A stretch of DNA of 64,000 bases from Pinus tabuliformis (lineage: Eukaryota > Streptophyta > Pinopsida > Pinales > Pinaceae), in contig CM062808.1 in NCBI GenBank assembly GCA_031772625.1, positions 143,198,605 to 143,262,604 of the forward strand. Direction: 5' to 3'. The notes below the pieces were generated by a model. The model was not told the origin of the DNA, made no database searches, and saw only the letters and a list, made by a program, of their open reading frames with translations. Below are positions 58,249 to 64,000 of this stretch, one piece after another. Every line of letters begins with the position of its first letter. Position 1 is the first letter of the stretch. The translations under genes were made by a program, and so were the position numbers.

Positions 58249-58340
58249 AAAAAGAGGATGTGAAGGAGGTTTAAAGTGTATACCATTGAACCCCACAATA
58301 AAAGGGAATAATTAATGAGTATATCTTTAAAAAAAAATCA

Positions 58341-58735
58341 CTTTTGCATTTATTAGATCACTATGTTAAATTACACTTTGCACCGTCCATATATTACAAT
58401 ATGGATAAATGAATACAAGGTGGAGGAATATTAATTTATACATTGAAATTTATCCACATAGTCCAATGTAACTTTTCCATTTATTAGATCGCTATGTTAA
58501 ATGAGACTTTACACCTCATATATATTACAATATGGATAGATTAATACATGGTGGAGGAATATTGGTTTATACATTCAAATTTATCCACCAAGTCCAATGT
58601 CACATTTCCATGTATTGGATCAATATGTTATATGAGGCATTACACTCAGAGATATTAGAATATGGATAAATGAATACAAGGGGAAGGAATATTGATTTAT
58701 AAATTCAAATTTATCCACAAACTCTAATGTCACAA
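58341..58735. repeat. Three ~131-bp tandem repeats
   Basis: Copies start near 58346, 58478 and 58609 (spacing 132 and 131). Each carries CATTTATTAGATC.CTATGTTA, ATTACAATATGGATA, and TTTATCCAC..AGTC.AATGT, with about 15-20 % differences. AT-rich, non-coding; possibly a remnant satellite or part of an unrecognised element. Confidence 0.85.
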
Positions 58736-61044
58736 TTCATTAAGGTGATTTGAAATGTTCATAAGGTGATGTGAAATTCGTAAAATGGTTTCAGTCTTGT
58801 CAAACATGCCCAATTTTTGACACGTGTGCAACCGAGATTACGTCAGAGCCAACGCAAAAGATAAATTTCATTTATATTTAAATATATGAATTTGTTTTTT
58901 TTAAACCATGGTGAATCGGTAACCCTTTAGACCAATCTAGGGGTTGTCTAGGATCAACCCTCATAGTTGCCAGTTGTAGCGGCTACAACACCCCCCAAAA
59001 TTTTGACCTGCATCCAACTTCAGAGCTTCCTTTGAGAGTTTTACTTGATGTTTGGACACACTTGGGTTCACCCCATGAGCTCGTGTGAGCCTTTTCACCC
59101 ACCTTTCTTAACCATTCAATGGGCAGCATTTGCATGTTTGTAACAATGTCTCTCTTGCAACCATGTTCTGGTCATACACAAGGTCTCCGCTTCATGTGTA
59201 CATGTTGTGCTCGCTATGTAAACATCGATCATGCTCACACACAGAGTCATATACACTGTCGTGCAAGCGTCATCACGATTGTCTAATGATCAATCACAAG
59301 CACCACGCTTGTTGACTCACACCATTGGTCAGTCATGTTGAGCATGTGTGTCTAGGTGGTTTCAGTCGTCTCGTCGTCAAGTCATGTATATGTGTGTCTG
59401 CAAGTTTGCGTATGCACCTTTTCACTCGCTCACACACTTAGTCATTTTATTGAAGTTATAACGACCAGATCACCCTCTAATAGCCAGAACTTCACCCCAC
59501 CATCGACTCGATTGACTATCACCCAGAACAATGCAGAAGAACCCAGCAAGTCATTTCAAACTGCGCTACTGACAAGCTGGTCAATCAACCCTCTTGCTGG
59601 TCAACCAGAAATTTTGACCCGACAATCACCCCAAGACTGACTCCCCTCAAAAATTGTGCAGAGGCTGTAGACCGTGCTTGTTCCATTAATCGAGAAAATT
59701 GCACAGACAGGTCGGACAGCACCTAGTGCCCATCCCTGTCTCCCTCAGAAAATTGCACAGTTTTTCCAGCCAGCCTACCAGTCAGCCAGTCAGCTACTTA
59801 CCCAAAAAACTGCACAGATTTCATGAGCAAACCCTCTCTTTCCCAGCAATCTACTCAGTTCAGAAACTTCACAGATGTGATCAGCAGGCTAGCCTCCCAA
59901 CATCAGCGTAGCTTTTCCTGAAAGCAACTCCCGACATCCCGTCGCTAGTTCCCTCTAGGAATTGCACAGTTTTTGCTGCCAAGCTCCCGGCAGCCTATTA
60001 CCAGTTCCCTCCAGGAATTGTGTGGTTTTTGCTGCAAGGCTCCCACTGCTCGCTCCTTCCAGAAATTGCACAGATTTTGTCTACCCAGTCTTCCTACATC
60101 CCAAACTGCTCCTCCCAAAAATTACACAGATTTTTCCTCCAGTCAAGTCAAACCCCGCAAACAATCACTGTCGATCCGGATTTCCTGTCACCATCTCCTA
60201 GTGACTTCTGCACAGTTTTCACCAATAGTGCCCAGAGCCTCCATCCCAGCTCAAAGATTGCCTTGTGCAATTTCATAACCTTATCTTCTCTCCCAGTCGC
60301 CTACATCCGAAATGATCATGCACCATGGTAGACTAGGAGGTTTATGGATTTGATGTCGTCTCGTCATGAGTGACTGTAGATATAGGCACACAAACAAACA
60401 TGATGAGACGAAGGATGGGATGAAAAAGGGGAGTACATGCAAGAGGACCTGTTTGCGAACAGACAAACAAACGATGCATGAAAAGAGATGTGCTCGTGAA
60501 CGGATGGTCATGCAAAGATGTTTTCACAGATGGACAGACGAACATGAAAATATGTGTTCAAGGATGGATGGAGAGATGAACATGCACTTTTCATGAACAA
60601 ATGAACCTATCAAGAATGCCAACATATAAGCAAGGATCAACATGTGAATGCAACATCAAGAGAACCCAACAACCATCAAAGACTCTACGCACCTTGCCAT
60701 GCAGAGGTGAAGCTATGACAAATCATGAGGACATCCATCACCCAGAAACACTACAGCTCGACATGCACACCAGCAGCACCACGAATGTACCAGCATTGTC
60801 ATGTCGATTCTTATCATGAGTCATGTTGTCCACATATCTACTGTTGGCCATATTGTCAATCAATGTAATATAACGTGGAAGTCCAAGAGACCCACTTGTC
60901 ATATGAAGAGTCATGTAAAGTTTAAAGGTCATGGAATTCAAAGAGTCATGAGCGAAGTTGAGTAACCACAAGGGTCAGTTTCACCCTTGGCTATAAATAC
61001 CCCCTCATTTGTACATGCAAAGGAATTTTCACCTTGGCTCCTCC
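58736..61044. other. Unassigned region with minisatellite-like motif, left of G2
   Basis: No gene recognised. About ten copies of a segment centred on GAAATTGCACAGATTTT, 45-60 bp apart and diverged, span roughly 59640-60240. The short frames there (for example 59356-59640, 59962-60331) follow from that repeat and low stop density. A TATA-like CTATAAATACCCCC near 60991-61004 may belong to an old LTR into which G2 inserted. CTACAACACCCCCCAAAA near 58983 could be an old LTR end with a polypurine tract. Confidence 0.5.
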
Positions 61045-62098
61045 TGTTACACTAAAAAATGTCACCATGGCTATGTACAGTTAGTATGGCTCTATCAACA
61101 GTCATGCTATCCTCCTGGGCAAGTCTTAAGCCTCTGCTCTCCATGTCAAACTCCAAAAGAGAGAGAAAGTCTTTATAAATGTATTTATCTCTGGGTACGC
61201 AGGTTCTCTCAACCTTGCCTGCGGGTACGCACCTAATGTTCACAATAACTGCGTACTTGGACGCTCTGTATGTAAAGGGGCAGGTGCGTACTCCTGTAAA
61301 GGTTAAAATGCGCAAGTTTCATCTTTAAAAAGTTACTTGTGGTCATTTCTAGAGCATTCTAGAAGGTTGTTTGATGAGTATTGAGCGCCTCCAGATGGTT
61401 CATGTACCCCTATGAAAGAGGAACTTATCCCATCAAGAGAGGAGATATCCCACCCAAAGAGGGGATTATCCCATTGATGGTGGACCTGATTAACTTCCTC
61501 TTGAGCACTATAAATACAGGCATTGGGCCAGAAGGAGGGGAGGTTGAAAGCTAAACATTTCTAAGGGTAGATGCTGCAGGAATTAGGACTCCCATTTAGA
61601 AGCTTGTGAGGAGAGATTGCCATCTTTACTTGTTCTATTTGGAAGTGGGTGAGCTTTTTCAAAGTAAAGGAGAACTCTTGATGGACCCTGGGAGGGACTT
61701 GCACAACACCAAGGCTCAGGTTGTAATTGTTCCTTTTGTTTCCTATTAATGCAAATGAGTCCATTCTTCTCAATAACTTGTTATTTATGAGTTGTTTCAT
61801 ATACTCCTTGGTCTATATGTTAAATATGTTTTATCTTATGAGATTATCAAGTGCTATTTAATTGTTTGATTGTTAGTGGATGCAGGTTTCGAAGTGAAGG
61901 AGGAGCTCATCCGGATCGGCGAGGCTGAACTACTACAACAGCGTTGGACTACAGGTAGGATCTAAACACTTGATTTCTTGTATAGTAAATGCATGTTTAG
62001 AGAAGGATCGCTCTTGTTTGTCTTGCTTGTCACTAGAGAGTCTTAGGCTCCTAGGGAGGTTGATTTGTGTCCGAACTATCGACTCTTTCCGCCTGACA
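61045..62098 (+). repeat. G2 5' LTR (relative of G1)
   Basis: 1,054 bp, TGTTACACTAAAAAATGTCACC (G1: TGTTGAACTGAAAATTGTCACC, each in two blocks) to GCCTGACA. The TATA box TATAAATA lies at 61509-61516. Conserved blocks such as TCTAGA.CATTCTAGAAGG and GTGGACCTG correspond to G1, with clear divergence elsewhere. It is preceded by CCTCC (61040-61044), a candidate duplication whose partner is outside the window. Confidence 0.82.
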
Positions 62099-62101
62099 AA
62101 A

Positions 62102-62119
62102 TGGCGACTCCACTAGGGA
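62102..62119 (+). other. G2 primer binding site
   Basis: TGGCGACTCCACTAGGGA, one change from G1, three bases after the LTR. Confidence 0.82.
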
Positions 62120-64000
62120 ATCCATTGATGAGAAAGTTTTTTCCTTTGTATGCAACTTTGATCCGAGAAAAGTCATTTATTTTCTGGTTTTTGGCTCTGT
62201 GACTTTGTATTTGGGTGGGTTAGCTTAGGGTTAGATTGAATTTAGTTTTTCTTGGCTTTTTCAGTAGTACGCACCCTCTGAGTATTGCACAGTGCGTACT
62301 TGTATGCACTGTTTCTGTGTGAACAGAGCAGGCCCGCACCTGGCTTAACAGGTTGCCTGCGTACCCTGCTAGAAATTAAGAAATTTCCATTTTTTGCATT
62401 TTTCCTCTTAGATTTTGCTTTTTCTTAGATTTTACTGCCCAGATCCATTAGTCTCTTGTCAAAGATCTTCACCTGAACTTGTTTCGATAGCATTGAGTGT
62501 TTTAGTGGATTTCATAGAAGTTTAAGCCCTAGGGTTTGATTTTTGAGTGGGTCCTGTAGTGACTTTGGTGGTAGAAGTTGTCAAGCCTTAGATCTCTCTG
62601 GTTTTGCCAACCTTCTTAGAAGTCGGACCTGTCATAAAGTCTACCTGTGAGAGCAACTTACCTTTGAGTGGTCTCTTTGGCAAATTTCGAAGTGCTTATT
62701 GATTGAGTTTTGAATTCCATTTTACAAAAAGAACAAAAAGATTTGAGTTTTGTTTTGACTGGTCTTTTGATTCTGCATTAGCTGGTCCTTGACTTGATTG
62801 TGGTCAAGTAAAACAACCTAGAATCATCCTTGTAGGCTTTTGCCTCGTTAGGTTTGCTTTAGAGTAAATTTCCTTTTGATTTACTTACCAGACAATGTTT
62901 CATAGATTTTATAGATTTTGAGATTGATTTTCGTTAGAATAGATTTATATGCTTTATTAAATTAAAAAACATCTCCTTTGAAAAGTTTTGTTTCAAGTAG
63001 TTTTTGGAGTATTTTGAAAGAAAAAGGATTTTTCGTGCACGTAATGAGTGGTCATGATTGTATGCTTTGAAAGATAAAGAGAATTGTTTCTTTGATTGTC
63101 TTTACTAAGAAAGTTGTTTTCTATAAAATTTGCATCTTCCAACTCTCTTAGTTAGGAGTTTCATCGAAAGAGAAAAATAGTGTAAATCATCCTAAGTGCA
63201 TCTTTGTAGTGGTTGAGTCGAGTCTACACACCATTGGTTTCATTTCCGCTACCTTTTGTCTTAAGGAAACCATAAAATTAACGCTTAAAGTAAAATCAAC
63301 GTAGTAACTTTTATTTACTAGGGCTCTGAAACACCAATTTAGATCAGGCTAGTGTCTTGGAGTAGGAGAGTAATTAACTCTCCAAGACAACAAAACCAAA
63401 CAAGTAGCTTATCTTGTGATAGAATAAATCCAATTTTCTCATTTGTACTCTGGGAAAGCTCCTCTTAAAGGAGAAGCACGAGCTCGTGTCCGAACCAGTG
63501 AGGGGATCAATCCTCCCTCGTTGGGAACGACGCCAGACACACACGTATTACAAACGGTAAACCTCGGATTAACCATTGTCGAGGAGCCAGGGGTCACTTG
63601 TCGGTAAACCTTGGATTATTGTCAAGGAACCGGCAAGGGGATTGAGCTTGATACTCTGCCCTTGCGTGCTGTTGGAGTGTAGACTGTTTCCCCAGGTGCA
63701 TTTGTTGCGGTTGGTAACCTTAGTGACCATTATCTTTAGGATTCTACCGAGGTGACGGTGGAGGGAAGATCCCACTGTACCTGGAGCAGACGTTGGCTAG
63801 ACTCACTTGGATTTTTCGGGGGGTTCACTTCACTCGAGACGGTTAAAGTGGAGGAACTTGTGCCGGTCTATTCATTAAGCAGGTTGCCGGGGTAACTGTT
63901 CCACCCGCCACTTCTGTACTGAATCCGGCGATGTTGGGTTTCATCTCCAACTAGCGTTTTCGGTCTGGAAGGCTACTGTTTGTGCTTGGTTTGATGCCCT
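62120..64000 (+). mobile_element. G2 5' leader (element runs out of window)
   Basis: Non-coding; collinear with the G1 leader on the opposite strand (35143-37080), with well conserved blocks at 63218-63400 and 63545-63960. The gag start would be expected shortly beyond the window, judging by G1. Confidence 0.75.

Noticed and set aside
59356..60331. Cluster of short plus-strand ORFs
   Set aside because: They follow from low stop density and the AATTGCACAG repeats; overlapping frames give unrelated peptides and no domain is recognisable.

Overview
This window is repeat DNA from a large, retrotransposon-rich plant nuclear genome. Every recognisable coding region belongs to an LTR retrotransposon of the Ty1/copia or Ty3/gypsy superfamily. 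The Gypsy elements include three of the Athila type, a plant-only lineage, primed by tRNA-Asp. The Copia elements carry the usual initiator-tRNA-Met primer site. A gymnosperm or other giant-genome plant is plausible, but the sequence alone does not prove it. I found no host gene, rRNA, tRNA or CRISPR array.

Names used in this annotation: C1, C2 and C3 are Copia elements; G1 and G2 are gag/protease-type Gypsy elements; A1, A2 and A3 are Athila-like Gypsy elements.

Left part (1-39868, all minus strand) is a nest. The oldest layer is C1, with its 5' LTR at 38908-39868, gag at 38165-38862 and the rest of gag and pol at 6113-8523. C1 was split in gag by G1 (8524-38159, target duplication TCCCT) and in reverse transcriptase by A3 (right end 6112). 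G1 was itself invaded by A1 (10538-24945, duplication CCAGG) and by C2 (28581-33562, duplication TACCA). Positions 1-3298 are a ~99 % copy of 8053-11343, including two of these insertion boundaries. That copy ends at a 100-N gap (3299-3398), so it is either a recent duplication or an assembly/haplotype artefact.

Middle and right part: 39869-41888 is unassigned AT-rich DNA. C3 is a short non-autonomous Copia-like element with LTRs at 41901-56580 (interrupted) and 57395-58248. Its left LTR was split by A2 (41936-55745, plus strand, duplication TCATG), the youngest and most intact element here: two 1,453-bp LTRs about 1 % diverged and two very long ORFs, each with one TAG. A tandem repeat (58341-58735) and a minisatellite-like stretch (about 59640-60240) follow. 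G2 begins at 61045 (LTR, primer site, leader) and runs off the window.

The most interesting biology is in the Athila-like elements. Between pol and the 3' LTR, A1 and A2 both carry a large ORF (983 and about 1,324 aa) with conserved ends, a fast-changing repeat-rich middle and basic nuclear-localisation-like clusters. Neither shows an envelope-like membrane segment. Ahead of this ORF each element has a tandem array of perfect short hairpins: 24 units in A1 and 8 in A2, different in sequence but equal in position and design. Each element's hairpin motif also recurs in its own LTR. In A2 and A3 the LTR TATA-like box sits at the centre of a perfect palindrome.
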